Source: Flavobacteriales bacterium (lineage in GTDB: Bacteria; Bacteroidota; Bacteroidia; Flavobacteriales_F; PHOS-HE28). From it: a stretch of DNA of 64,000 nt. Positions 53,038 to 61,114 of the stretch are shown one piece after another. The translations under genes were made by a program, and so were the position numbers. The first letter of the stretch is position 1, and each line of letters opens with the position of its first letter. The DNA lies in NCBI GenBank assembly GCA_016700415.1, contig CP065018.1, positions 2,176,001 to 2,240,000 on the forward strand, written 5' to 3'. The notes under the pieces are model-generated. The model was given only the letters and a program-made list of their open reading frames with translations. It did not search any database and had not been told where the DNA came from.

Positions 53038-53696
53038 ATACCCGCTTGGCGGAGGATCCCGCTGTACGTATAGCGTTTAGTGCCCGGTGCCGGGGAGAGC
53101 GCGGTATTCACCAACGCTTTCGCCAACACATCGTGCGGCATCACACGATAGCTTTTCATCGGTCCGAGGAGTACGGGACCGACCGCCTTCGTCACGGCGA
53201 TGCCGATGTGTTCGCCAAAGCGCTTCTCCTTGCGGGGTCCCGTCAGGATCGACGGCTGGAACAGCGCCAAACTGCCGAAATGCATCGCCTCCAATTCCTG
53301 CTCCACCTCTCCTTTCACGCGGCTGTAGAAGACCCGTGATCCCGGGTCCGCGCCGATGGCGCTGATGATGGCGTAGGTGAGCACACCTTGTGCCTTGGCC
53401 CATCTCGCGATCCCCAGCGGCAGGTCCTTGTCCACGGCGATGAAGGCGGCTTGGCTGCCTGCTTTCTTGATGGTGGTGCCGAGGCCGCAGATCACGGCGT
53501 CCACCGGTTCAGGCTTCAACCCTTGTAGCAGATCATTACCCGGCGCGATCCATTGCTCGAGCTTGGGGTGCTGGAGGTCCAACGGCCTGCGTACCAGCGC
53601 CGCCACCTTTCCCACTCGTTCATCAGCGAGCAGCAAAGGCAGACAAGCGCTGCCGACCAAACCTGTGGCGCCAGCAAGGAGGATGGTCTTGGACAT
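53034..53696 (-). CDS. NAD(P)-binding Rossmann-fold protein (atypical SDR)
   Basis: 220 residues. GATGLVGSACLPLLL at the N-terminus is the dinucleotide-binding glycine motif. VDAVICGLGTT, TYAIISAIGADPGSRVFYSRVKGEVE (with the Y-x3-K of extended/atypical SDRs) and FQPSILTGPR follow. Resembles the HTATIP2/NmrA-like group; the substrate is unknown. Convergent with the M23 gene. Confidence 0.82.
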   Translation of the reverse strand: MSKTILLAGATGLVGSACLPLLLADERVGKVAALVRRPLDLQHPKLEQWIAPGNDLLQGLKPEPVDAVICGLGTTIKKAGSQAAFIAVDKDLPLGIARWAKAQGVLTYAIISAIGADPGSRVFYSRVKGEVEQELEAMHFGSLALFQPSILTGPRKEKRFGEHIGIAVTKAVGPVLLGPMKSYRVMPHDVLAKALVNTALSPAPGTKRYTYSGILRQAGI

Positions 53697-53757
53697 GGCG
53701 TGAAGTTCGGTGAAAAAACATGTTCGATCGCCATGTTGTTTATTTCATAAACCTGTT

Positions 53758-53765
53758 TACATTTG
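53758..53765 (+). promoter_or_regulatory. Candidate promoter -7 box (TACATTTG) of the membrane protein-regulator pair
   Basis: A perfect TAnnTTTG match 39 bases before the ATG at 53805, with a TTGT about 18 bases upstream at 53736 as a plausible -33 element. The sequence around it is AT-rich. Confidence 0.55.
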
Positions 53766-53804
53766 CTCCGTCGGAATAAACCGGCACCCCAAACTGTGAT
53801 CACC

Positions 53805-54392
53805 ATGGAACAAGAACTCACCCCTTCTGAAAGCCTGAAGCTCATCGAGACGATGATTGGACAAGCCAAAAGCAGTTTCTCCCGAATGAGTTTTTACTTC
53901 CTCATGTGGGGCGTGTTGCTTCTAGCCGCCATGGTGACCACTTACATGATGCGGGATGCCGGGGACGCCTGGGCCCACGGAGCAGCTTGGGGTGTGGCAG
54001 GGGCCTTGGGCGGCATCATCAGTTCCATATATGGTTTTCGCCAAGGCAAGAAGGAGCAGGTCGCGAACCCGATGGACCGTGTAGTGGGTTGGATCTGGGG
54101 CGCTTTCGTGATCACCATGCTCTTGATGATGTTCGCCTTCGCCGGCACCGGCAGAGACCCGGGGGCTGCCATCACACTGCTCACTGCAATGCCCACATTC
54201 CTTACGGGTCAGGTCATGCGCTTCAGACCGTTGATCTTCGGTGGCCTGTTGTTCTGGCTGTCCGGTATGGTCATGTTCTACAGCGGGAACGACACCGTGA
54301 TCGTTTCCGCATATTGCATCGCCATGGTATTCGGCTACATCGTGCCTGGCATTCTGCTCAAGCGTCAAGAGGATGGCCTTCGCACCGCTTGA
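53805..54392 (+). CDS. Small integral membrane protein paired with a wHTH regulator
   Basis: 195 residues. A short soluble N-terminus (EQELTPSESLKLIETMIGQ) is followed by five or six membrane helices, for example FYFLMWGVLLLAAMVTTYMM, AAWGVAGALGGIISSIYGF, VVGWIWGAFVITMLLMMFAF and LIFGGLLFWLSGMVMFY. No family name is certain. It overlaps the following wHTH gene by 20 bases, so the two form one unit and the regulator may control it. Confidence 0.75.
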   Translation: MEQELTPSESLKLIETMIGQAKSSFSRMSFYFLMWGVLLLAAMVTTYMMRDAGDAWAHGAAWGVAGALGGIISSIYGFRQGKKEQVANPMDRVVGWIWGAFVITMLLMMFAFAGTGRDPGAAITLLTAMPTFLTGQVMRFRPLIFGGLLFWLSGMVMFYSGNDTVIVSAYCIAMVFGYIVPGILLKRQEDGLRTA

Positions 54393-54669
54393 CCCCGTCC
54401 TGCACAACCAATTGCGGCTGGCGATCGTGAGCCTGTTGGTGAGCGTGGACAGCGCGGACTTCAACTTCCTGCTGGAGAAGACCGGGGCCACGCGCGGCAA
54501 CCTCAGTGTGCAGATCACGAAGTTGAAGGACGCTGGCTACCTCACCGTGAAGAAGACCTTCAAGGACAACTATCCAAACACGCGCTGCTCGCTTTCCGCG
54601 AAGGGGCTGAAGTCATTCGAAGCGTACGTGCAGGCGATCAAGGAATACCTCGGTAGCGCTGAAAGTTGA
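54373..54669 (+). CDS. Winged-helix transcriptional regulator (HTH_34-like)
   Basis: 98 residues. LRLAIVSLLVSVDSADFNFL, then TGATRGNLSVQITKLKDAGYL (recognition helix and turn), then the wing VKKTFKDNYPNTRCSLSAKG, and a C-terminal helix that probably dimerises. The fold matches small MarR-like regulators (winged helix DNA-binding domain, HTH_34). Overlaps the upstream membrane-protein gene; together they resemble regulator-membrane protein pairs found across Bacteroidota. Confidence 0.82.
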   Translation: MAFAPLDPVLHNQLRLAIVSLLVSVDSADFNFLLEKTGATRGNLSVQITKLKDAGYLTVKKTFKDNYPNTRCSLSAKGLKSFEAYVQAIKEYLGSAES

Positions 54670-54736
54670 GGCGGCCATCCCAACGCAGGTACTGTGTTAA
54701 CATGCAAGTGTCCTGTCGATTTATTTTCAACTATCT

Positions 54737-55806
54737 TTAAACCTCCAAAGGAAGTTGCTGCAAAGCACTATCCTGTGTAGCCTGGGCATTGTTCCGGGCT
54801 ACCTTTTTTTGGTGGTAGTCCTTCTCATAGACCAAGTCGTTTTTCCAGAGGGTGTACATCAGGATCAGTAGTTTACGCTGGACGGCCACCTGCGCCTTCA
54901 TCGGTATCCCCGTTTTGGCCTTTAATGCGCTCTCTCAACGCTTTGAACTCGGGAATGTGCTTGGATGCGCTCAAGGCGGGCATGTGCATGTGGTGGCGCA
55001 TGTACCTGTTGCCCTTCTTGGAGATACGCGTCTTGCTTAGCACTGATGTGCCCGATTCATTGTGTACGATGTCGTAGCCAGCATAGCTGGTGAGCTGCTT
55101 GGCGCTTTTGAACTCTTTGAACCCGTTGGTCTCCGCCACTATGGCCGCCACTGTGGTGATGCCGCATCCCGGAATGGTGCGAAGTTTGTTCACCTTGGCT
55201 TCAATTTCCGGATCGCTCTTCACCACTTTCTCCATTTCCTTACTGAGTATCGCGATTTCCTTTTCCAGCACGGCAATGACCTTCTTGCTGCTCTTCTTGA
55301 TATCCGCTGGTACACCATGCGCATAATCCTTGCTATGAAGGATGTTGGTGATGGCCGTCTTCTGTTCTTGTAGCTGTACCCGGTAGCGACTGAAATCGCG
55401 CATCCGCTTGATGACGAGTTCAGCCGGATTCCATGGCCGATGCTCTCGCTCCACACCGAAGCGGGCCAACAACTTGGCATCGATCGCATCGGTCTTCGAC
55501 TTCGAATTCAGGCTTGCTGCGAAGTGCTTGAATTTGTTGGGCAGCACTACATGCACCTGCTTCTGCACGATGAAGGTGATGTGCCAGCTTTTCATGATAC
55601 ACTCCTGTGGCCTCCATCAGGAACACCAATGGTGCATTTTTGTCCATCTCACTGGTTGCCCATCTCACCAGTTGGTTGAAGCCTGTCTTCGCATTGTCGA
55701 ACTTCTTCGCCGTGGTACAGGACAGCTTGTTATCTTCTCCTTTGGTGGCAAAGGCCACTTTGAAGTCATTTTTGGCGATGTCTACTCCTACGCATTGTAC
55801 TTTCAT
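54737..55806 (-). pseudogene. IS110-family transposase with two frameshifts
   Basis: Spliced over the shifts it gives about 355 residues, a full IS110 length. First part 55806 to ~55560: VQCVGVDIAKNDF (first catalytic Asp) and VFLMEATGVYHEKL (Glu). Middle part to ~54925: KTDAIDAKLLARFG (remaining two Asp of the DEDD set), RTIPGCGITTVAAI and KKGNRYMRHHMHMPA. Last part in a third frame: KAKTGIPMKAQVAVQRK to the stop at 54737. Each shift is one extra base, near 55562 (GCAGAAGCAG) and near 54918 (AAAGGCC). All catalytic residues survive, so the decay is recent, or these are sequencing errors. Confidence 0.88.
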
Positions 55807-56100
55807 CGTGTTGGGGGTTTGAACTGTGATCGAACGGATCCACGACATGTCACCCATCTCCCTATCGAAATTCCTTTTACTTTATTCGGGCTCGATCGCT
55901 CGGCCTTAAGTACTGTTCCTTCTCTTGAAGATGCCAAGCGTGCAGGCCATTCCTGCGTCACGGTGTAGCGGAGTGCTCACCTAGGGTCCCATGGCCTTAC
56001 ACGCCGAGGCGGCACATCATGTATGAACATCAATGTAACCACCCGGATCGGACTGAACGGAGAACTCCGTCGTCTTCACTTCGGCAAACATAAAAGGGTC
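54737..56100 (-). mobile_element. IS110-family insertion sequence, approximate extent
   Basis: The recombinase remnant plus the non-coding side to its left end (55807 to about 56100). IS110 elements lack terminal inverted repeats, so the exact ends cannot be read. The right end probably lies a few tens of bases beyond the stop (54690-54736). It sits between the wHTH gene and ispG and interrupts neither visible gene. Confidence 0.65.
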
Positions 56101-56130
56101 CTCTTCGAGTGACCCAACTGGGACTTCGAG
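55807..56130 (-). ncRNA. Non-coding flank of IS110, possible bridge RNA
   Basis: A 324-base gap without genes upstream of the transposase. It contains a nested structure: outer arms AGGCCAT (55944-55950) and ATGGCCT (55991-55997), and inside it GGTG-t-AGC-ggagt-GCT-CACC (about 55962-55981). IS110 elements of the non-IS1111 group encode their bridge RNA in this upstream region. The guide loops cannot be assigned from sequence alone, so this is a location, not a proof. Confidence 0.4.
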
Positions 56131-58107
56131 CTACTCCGATTCCACCCAATCGCCGCCTTGCTTGATCAATTCGATCAGCTCATCCACCGCGCTAGCGGCG
56201 GGCACGTTGCGCTTCACCACTTCCTTCTCCTTGTACAGTGTGATCACGCCTGCGCCTGTGCCCACATAGCCGTAATCCGCATCCGCCATTTCGCCTGGGC
56301 CGTTCACAATGCAGCCCATGATACCGATCTTGACGCCTTTCAGGTGGCTCGTCCGTGCGCGGATCTTGGCCGTGGTCTCCTGTAAGTCGAAGAGGGTGCG
56401 ACCGCAGCTCGGACAGCTGATGTACTCCGTCTTACTGATGCGGGTCCGCGTGGCTTGAAGGATGCCGAAAGCGGTACGGCACACGAGGTCTTCGCGCCCC
56501 CCATCTTCGTCGGCTATGAAGATGCCATCGCCCATGCCGTCCAAAAAAAGCGGACCGATGTCTGTGCTACTGTGAAGCACTAACTGCTCGCGGTTGATGT
56601 CGCCGTACGCGCGACCGAGGATGACCGGCACCTCGCACTTCGCCTCCATCAGCTCGAACAGTAGGCGGCGTTGCTCGGCCATGCCGTGCGCGTTGTAGGT
56701 GTCGATCAGCAACACCGCCGTGGGATCGTCACGGAGCTTTTCGATCAAGGTGGCATCATGGTCCGGCAGCGTGGCGTAGACGAGGTTGAATTCGTCGTGC
56801 TGCTCCACCCCTGCGCGGTAATCGTTGGTCGTGATGAACGGGTAATGCCGGGGCTTGGCACGGTCCTTCAGCCATACAGCATGTTCCTGAATGATGCCCA
56901 GCGTGCCGGGTATGGCGAAGTTGATGCTGTTCTTCCCGATGAAGGCATAGTCGCAGGCCTGATCGGCGATGTTCCACTTGTCGTTCGGAACACTGTAGCG
57001 ATAGCCCCAGGCGAAGAAGGACGCCGGCGTGATGGCGGTCTTGGCGCTCATGTCCGCGATCACCACGGGGACATGGCGTGCGCCGATGTTAAGCGTTTCG
57101 CGCGTATGCCGCCGGGCGTAGCTGAAGGGGTCAAAGCCCTCACCCCCTGCCCCTCTCCCGGGGAGAGGGGAGCCATGCACCGGAGGGATCGGATCATGCT
57201 CCTTCCGCGGGTAGCGGGCCACCAGTTCCTCCGCCACGGGGATCTCCGCCTCCGGATCCTCGGTAAGTGAGACGCGGATGGTATCACCCAGTCCGTCCTC
57301 CAGCAGCGCCCCGATGCCCACCGCGCTTTTCACGCGGCCGTCCTCACCATCGCCAGCCTCCGTGACACCCAAGTGCAGCGGATAATTCCAGCCCAGCTCC
57401 ATCATCTTATGGACGAGCAGCCGGTAGGCCTGCACCATCACGTGGGTGTTGCTGGCCTTCATGCTCAGTACGATCTCGTGGTAGTTCTCGTCGCGGCAGA
57501 TGCGCAGGAATTCGAAGGCGCTTTCCACCATGCCCAGCGGCGTGTCGCCGTGGCGGTTCAGGATGCGATCGCTCAGCGAGCCGTGGTTGGTGCCGATGCG
57601 CATGGCGGTGCTCTCCTCTTTGCAGATCTTCACCAAAGGCAGGAAGCGCTTGCGAATGCGTTCCAGCTCATCGTTGTACTGCGCGTCGGTGTATTCGCGC
57701 ACATCGAACTTCTTCTTGTCGGCGTAATTGCCGGGGTTCACGCGGACTTTCTCCACGATACGTGCGGCGATCTCGGCGGCATTGGGCGTGAAATGGATGT
57801 CGGCCACCAGAGGCGTGCGGTAGCCTTTGGCGCGCAACTGCTTCTTGATCTCAGCGAGGTTCTCCGCCTCTACCTTGCTGGGCGCGGTGATGCGCACGAT
57901 CTCGCAGCCCGCCTCGATCATGCGGATGCTCTGGGCCACGGTGGCGGCGGTGTCCATGGTGTCCGTGGTGGTCATGCTCTGCACCCGCACGGGGTTGGCA
58001 CCGCCAATACCCACGTCGCCGACCATGACGCTACGCGTGTGCCAGCGCTCATAGCGGGTGAGCGAGGGGCAGTAGGTGGTGGGCGTGATCAGTAGGTCCT
58101 GTGCCAT
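56131..58107 (-). CDS. ispG: (E)-4-hydroxy-3-methylbut-2-enyl-diphosphate synthase (flavodoxin/ferredoxin), with palindrome insertion
   Basis: Converts MEcPP to HMBPP in the non-mevalonate isoprenoid pathway. 658 residues: the large three-domain form (TIM barrel, A* insert, FeS domain) known in Bacteroidota, chlamydiae and plants. VMVGDVGIGGANPVRVQSM opens the barrel; CPSCGRTLFDLQ and GIMGCIVNGPGEMADADYGY carry the 4Fe-4S cysteines. Between the barrel and A* domain (~residues 311-325) the linker holds SPLPGRGAGGEG, encoded by a GC-rich palindrome of the same family as in leuS. The ATG at 58107 (MAQDLLITPTTY) is chosen. Confidence 0.94.
   Translation of the reverse strand: MAQDLLITPTTYCPSLTRYERWHTRSVMVGDVGIGGANPVRVQSMTTTDTMDTAATVAQSIRMIEAGCEIVRITAPSKVEAENLAEIKKQLRAKGYRTPLVADIHFTPNAAEIAARIVEKVRVNPGNYADKKKFDVREYTDAQYNDELERIRKRFLPLVKICKEESTAMRIGTNHGSLSDRILNRHGDTPLGMVESAFEFLRICRDENYHEIVLSMKASNTHVMVQAYRLLVHKMMELGWNYPLHLGVTEAGDGEDGRVKSAVGIGALLEDGLGDTIRVSLTEDPEAEIPVAEELVARYPRKEHDPIPPVHGSPLPGRGAGGEGFDPFSYARRHTRETLNIGARHVPVVIADMSAKTAITPASFFAWGYRYSVPNDKWNIADQACDYAFIGKNSINFAIPGTLGIIQEHAVWLKDRAKPRHYPFITTNDYRAGVEQHDEFNLVYATLPDHDATLIEKLRDDPTAVLLIDTYNAHGMAEQRRLLFELMEAKCEVPVILGRAYGDINREQLVLHSSTDIGPLFLDGMGDGIFIADEDGGREDLVCRTAFGILQATRTRISKTEYISCPSCGRTLFDLQETTAKIRARTSHLKGVKIGIMGCIVNGPGEMADADYGYVGTGAGVITLYKEKEVVKRNVPAASAVDELIELIKQGGDWVESE
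57137..57170 (+). repeat. Solo palindrome in frame inside ispG
   Basis: CCCTCACCCC, a 3-base spacer, arm CCCCTCTCCC (57150-57159), one G, and the perfect complement arm (57161-57170). It matches the left palindrome in leuS (48176-48209) in length and layout with only about three differing bases. On the ispG coding strand it encodes SPLPGRGAGGEG, almost the peptide encoded at the right end of the leuS insertion. Confidence 0.92.
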
Positions 58108-58301
58108 GGGGCTGCGAAGGTAAATGGGGGCGCGGTCTGGCGGAGAGCGGCGTTTCATTATCTGATCATCTGATCTTCTGATCGATCGACACCACACTTC
58201 CGGCACGCCTTTCGCGTTCATGTTGAACAGTCACCTGTGGACGATCCCCCGCCTGCTTGCTCCCGCCCATTGCCACCCTCCGGTACTTTTCGACCTTGCC
58301 C
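58108..58301. repeat. Divergent gap between ispG and the AsmA gene with TGATC repeats
   Basis: 194 bases without a gene. TATCTGATCATCTGATCTTCTGATCGATCG (written in units: ATCTGATC repeated three times with variation, 58158-58187) is a short phrase-like repeat. The region must contain both divergent promoters, but no clear TAnnTTTG box was found. Confidence 0.6.
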
Positions 58302-60962
58302 ATGTTACGCCTGATCCGACGCTTCGCCCTGTTCACCATCGCCGCCTTGGCCGTGGTGCTCACGGTATTAGCCGCCGTCGCCTATTTCTTCCAGGATGAA
58401 GTGAAGGCCAAGCTGGTGTCCGAGCTGAACACCCACCTCACCGCCCCCCTGCACCAGAACGGCATCGAGCTCACGCTGATCAAGCGGTTCCCGCAGGCCT
58501 CCCTGCGCATCCACGATGCCTACATACAGGAGGTGCGCACAGACGGAAAGCAGCCGGACACGCTGCTCTATGCCAAGGACCTCTACCTCGAATTCAGTGT
58601 GTTCGCCCTGCTGACCGGCAACTACACCGTCCGTGAACTGCACGGCTCGGAGGTGAAGCTCTATCCGGGGCTGGACGCCAACGGCAACGGCACCTGGGAA
58701 GTGTGGGAAACCGATACCAGCGCCACAACGAACGGCAGCAGCGCGGACATCGACCTGCGGCGGGTAACCTTCGACGGGTTGGCAGGCCGCTTCCGCGATG
58801 ACCGTTCCGCATTGGAGGTGGCCATCCGCAGCACTAAGCTCGCGCTCGGTGCGCGTTTCCGCAATCCCGGATCCACCTTGACCACACGTGGGGATATCTG
58901 GTTGCGACACTGGGACAACACGGACGGCACCGTGCTCGCCGACCGCAAAGCCACGGTGGACCTGAAGATGGCCTTCGGGGGTCCGGAAGGCGGGTTCCGC
59001 ATCGAGAAAGGGGAACTGCTCTTCGGTAAAACGCCGCTGAACGTGACCTTGGCCGTAACCCCGGAAAAGACCGGACATGCGCTCGATCTGCGCGCCAATG
59101 GCTTCGGGCTGGACCTCGGCAGCGTGGTCCAACTCCTTCCGGAGAATCTTCGCAAAACCATGGGCCGCTACGGCATGGACGGCAGTGCGGACATCGCCAT
59201 CCACTACGCCGGCCCACTGGATGCGCCGGGCCCGTCGCTCTCCATTGGCATGAAACTGCGCGATGGCCGATTCACCGAACTGGCGTCCAAGACCGTTTTT
59301 CGCAAAGTGCAAGGTGAATTCTCAGCGGAGCTCACACCGATATGGTCACCCAGCAAACTCGTGGTGAAGAACTTTTCCGCAGCCTCCCCTTCCGGCTCCG
59401 TGGGAGGAAGCATGGACCTGGCGGGGCTGAAGAACGCCAAGCTGATCGCTGACCTGCACGGCAACCTCGGCCTCGCGGATCTGCTGCGCTTCATAGGGCT
59501 GGACACGTTGGAACAAGTGACCGGAAACATGAAGGCCACGGCCCATATCCAAGGTCGGCTGCGCGACGTGGAGGACTTCAAGGCGGCAGATCTGCACGGA
59601 CTCGCCATCACCGGCAGCGTGAAACTGACCGATGCCAGTCTAAAGATGAAAGGTCTGCGGCACCGTGTCTCCGAGCTCAACGCCGAACTCGCGTTGGCCG
59701 GCAACGATGCCTTGGTGCACGGCCTCCGCTTCAATCTGCAAGGCAATGCGATGGAGCTTACCGGCACCTTGCACAACCTGATGCCATATGCGCTCTTCAA
59801 CAACCAACGGCTCACCATCGAAGCCAAAGGAAGCTCGCCTTCACTGGACCTCGCATCCCTGCTCGCCGCGAGGACCAAGGCCACGCCTGCGCCGGCTTCC
59901 ACCTATGCCTTCACGCTTCCCGCGTTGATCGACCTCGACCTTAAAGCCGACATCGGGGAGCTGAAAATGGAACAGTTCCTAGCCACTGAGATCGCCTGCA
60001 ACGTGCGGATGACGGGCCAAAGACTTGCACTGGAACCGCTGACATTCAAAACTGCGGAAGGCAGCGTGAGCGGTAGCCTGAAGCTCGACGCCCGGCCAGC
60101 CCCCGCGTATCCGCTGACCATCAACGCGGACCTCAAAGGCATCAATGTCACCACGCTGTTCACGGAATTCCAGAATTTCGGCCAGACCTTCATCACCTCG
60201 GCCAACGTGAAGGGGCACGGCGATGCGCAGCTCACCTTCACCGCACCCTTGCGACCTGACTTCAGCCTGGACCAACAACAGCTTCACTGTGTGGCGGACG
60301 TCACCCTGCTGAACGGCGAACTGAACGACCACGCCTCGCTGATCGCAGTGGCGGATTACTTGAAAAAGAACACGCTCACCGCGCCGTTCGTGGACACCGA
60401 TGCACTCCGTAAGCAGCTCGCGCACGTCACCTTCGCGAAGCTGGAGAACCGCATCGAGATCAAGGACCGCGCCGTTCATCTTCCTTTGATGACGGTGAGC
60501 AGCTCGGTGATGGACTTGGAAGTGAGCGGCATCCACGGCTTTGATGGCGAGGTGGACGACCACCTGAATTTCCGTCTGGGCGATCTGTTCCGCACGGCTC
60601 AAAGTAGCGGCGACGAGTTCGGCCCGATCATCGACGACGGTACCGGCCTGCGGATATTCCTACACATGTACGGTACCACGGACAACCTCCAGTTCGGCAA
60701 CGACGGTGCCGTGGCCGCGGCCCGCCGGAAGGAACGCATGAAGGAGGAGACCGCGCAGCTCAAGGGGATCCTGAAGGGTATCGTCACCGGCGACAAGACC
60801 GCTTCCGCCGTACCGCCTCCACAGCAAGGAAAGGTGACCGTGGAGTTCGGCGACGAGAAGAAAACGCCACCACCGCCCGTGGAAAAGCCGAAGAAAGGGC
60901 TGGGGCGCTTGCTGCAGAAGAGCGACAAAGAGGAACCTCAAGTGATCATCGGCGTGGAGTGA
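58302..60962 (+). CDS. AsmA-family protein
   Basis: 886 residues. One N-terminal membrane helix (LFTIAALAVVLTVLAAVAYFF) anchors a long periplasmic beta-rich domain with AsmA hallmarks: LSELNTHL-type start (VSELNTHLTAPLHQNGIEL), KRFPQASLRIHDAYI, and a C-terminal AsmA segment ending in SGIHGFDGEVDDHLNFRLGDL. AsmA-like proteins are thought to form grooves that move lipids between membranes and to affect outer-membrane assembly. The tail is Pro/Lys-rich (PPPPVEKPKKGLGRLLQKS). The ATG at 58302 is chosen to fit the anchor. Confidence 0.88.
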   Translation: MLRLIRRFALFTIAALAVVLTVLAAVAYFFQDEVKAKLVSELNTHLTAPLHQNGIELTLIKRFPQASLRIHDAYIQEVRTDGKQPDTLLYAKDLYLEFSVFALLTGNYTVRELHGSEVKLYPGLDANGNGTWEVWETDTSATTNGSSADIDLRRVTFDGLAGRFRDDRSALEVAIRSTKLALGARFRNPGSTLTTRGDIWLRHWDNTDGTVLADRKATVDLKMAFGGPEGGFRIEKGELLFGKTPLNVTLAVTPEKTGHALDLRANGFGLDLGSVVQLLPENLRKTMGRYGMDGSADIAIHYAGPLDAPGPSLSIGMKLRDGRFTELASKTVFRKVQGEFSAELTPIWSPSKLVVKNFSAASPSGSVGGSMDLAGLKNAKLIADLHGNLGLADLLRFIGLDTLEQVTGNMKATAHIQGRLRDVEDFKAADLHGLAITGSVKLTDASLKMKGLRHRVSELNAELALAGNDALVHGLRFNLQGNAMELTGTLHNLMPYALFNNQRLTIEAKGSSPSLDLASLLAARTKATPAPASTYAFTLPALIDLDLKADIGELKMEQFLATEIACNVRMTGQRLALEPLTFKTAEGSVSGSLKLDARPAPAYPLTINADLKGINVTTLFTEFQNFGQTFITSANVKGHGDAQLTFTAPLRPDFSLDQQQLHCVADVTLLNGELNDHASLIAVADYLKKNTLTAPFVDTDALRKQLAHVTFAKLENRIEIKDRAVHLPLMTVSSSVMDLEVSGIHGFDGEVDDHLNFRLGDLFRTAQSSGDEFGPIIDDGTGLRIFLHMYGTTDNLQFGNDGAVAAARRKERMKEETAQLKGILKGIVTGDKTASAVPPPQQGKVTVEFGDEKKTPPPPVEKPKKGLGRLLQKSDKEEPQVIIGVE

Positions 60963-60964
60963 GG

Positions 60965-61092
60965 CAGTTCGTTGGATGAAACGCTGATGACGCTGAAAGA
61001 GCTGATGACCGCTGATACATTTCCAAGCAGCGGGCATAAAGGCTACATTTCAGCATCTGCGTCCATCCGCGTTCATCTGCGGTTAACCTTTG
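60965..61092. repeat. Phrase-like repeat between the AsmA gene and the histidine kinase
   Basis: Degenerate units on each side of the gap: AACGCTGATGACGCTGAAAGAGCTGATGACCGCTGAT (units of GCTGATGA/C, 60979-61015) and, inverted in sense, CATCTGCGTCCATCCGCGTTCATCTGCGGTTAA (units of ATCTGCG/ATCCGCG, 61053-61086). The two halves are roughly complementary. AACCTTTG at 61085-61092 could be a -7-like box for the kinase. Confidence 0.65.
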
Positions 61093-61114
61093 GGGCCGCA
61101 CATCCGCGGTCGGA

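Noticed and set aside
54918..55565. Programmed frameshifting in the IS110 transposase
   Set aside because: IS110 recombinases are single-frame, the two shifts lack slippery heptamers, and each is explained by one extra base.
55844..55857. Transposase start at 55857
   Set aside because: The first 17 codons lie in the non-coding IS flank; conserved IS110 sequence begins at the ATG at 55806.
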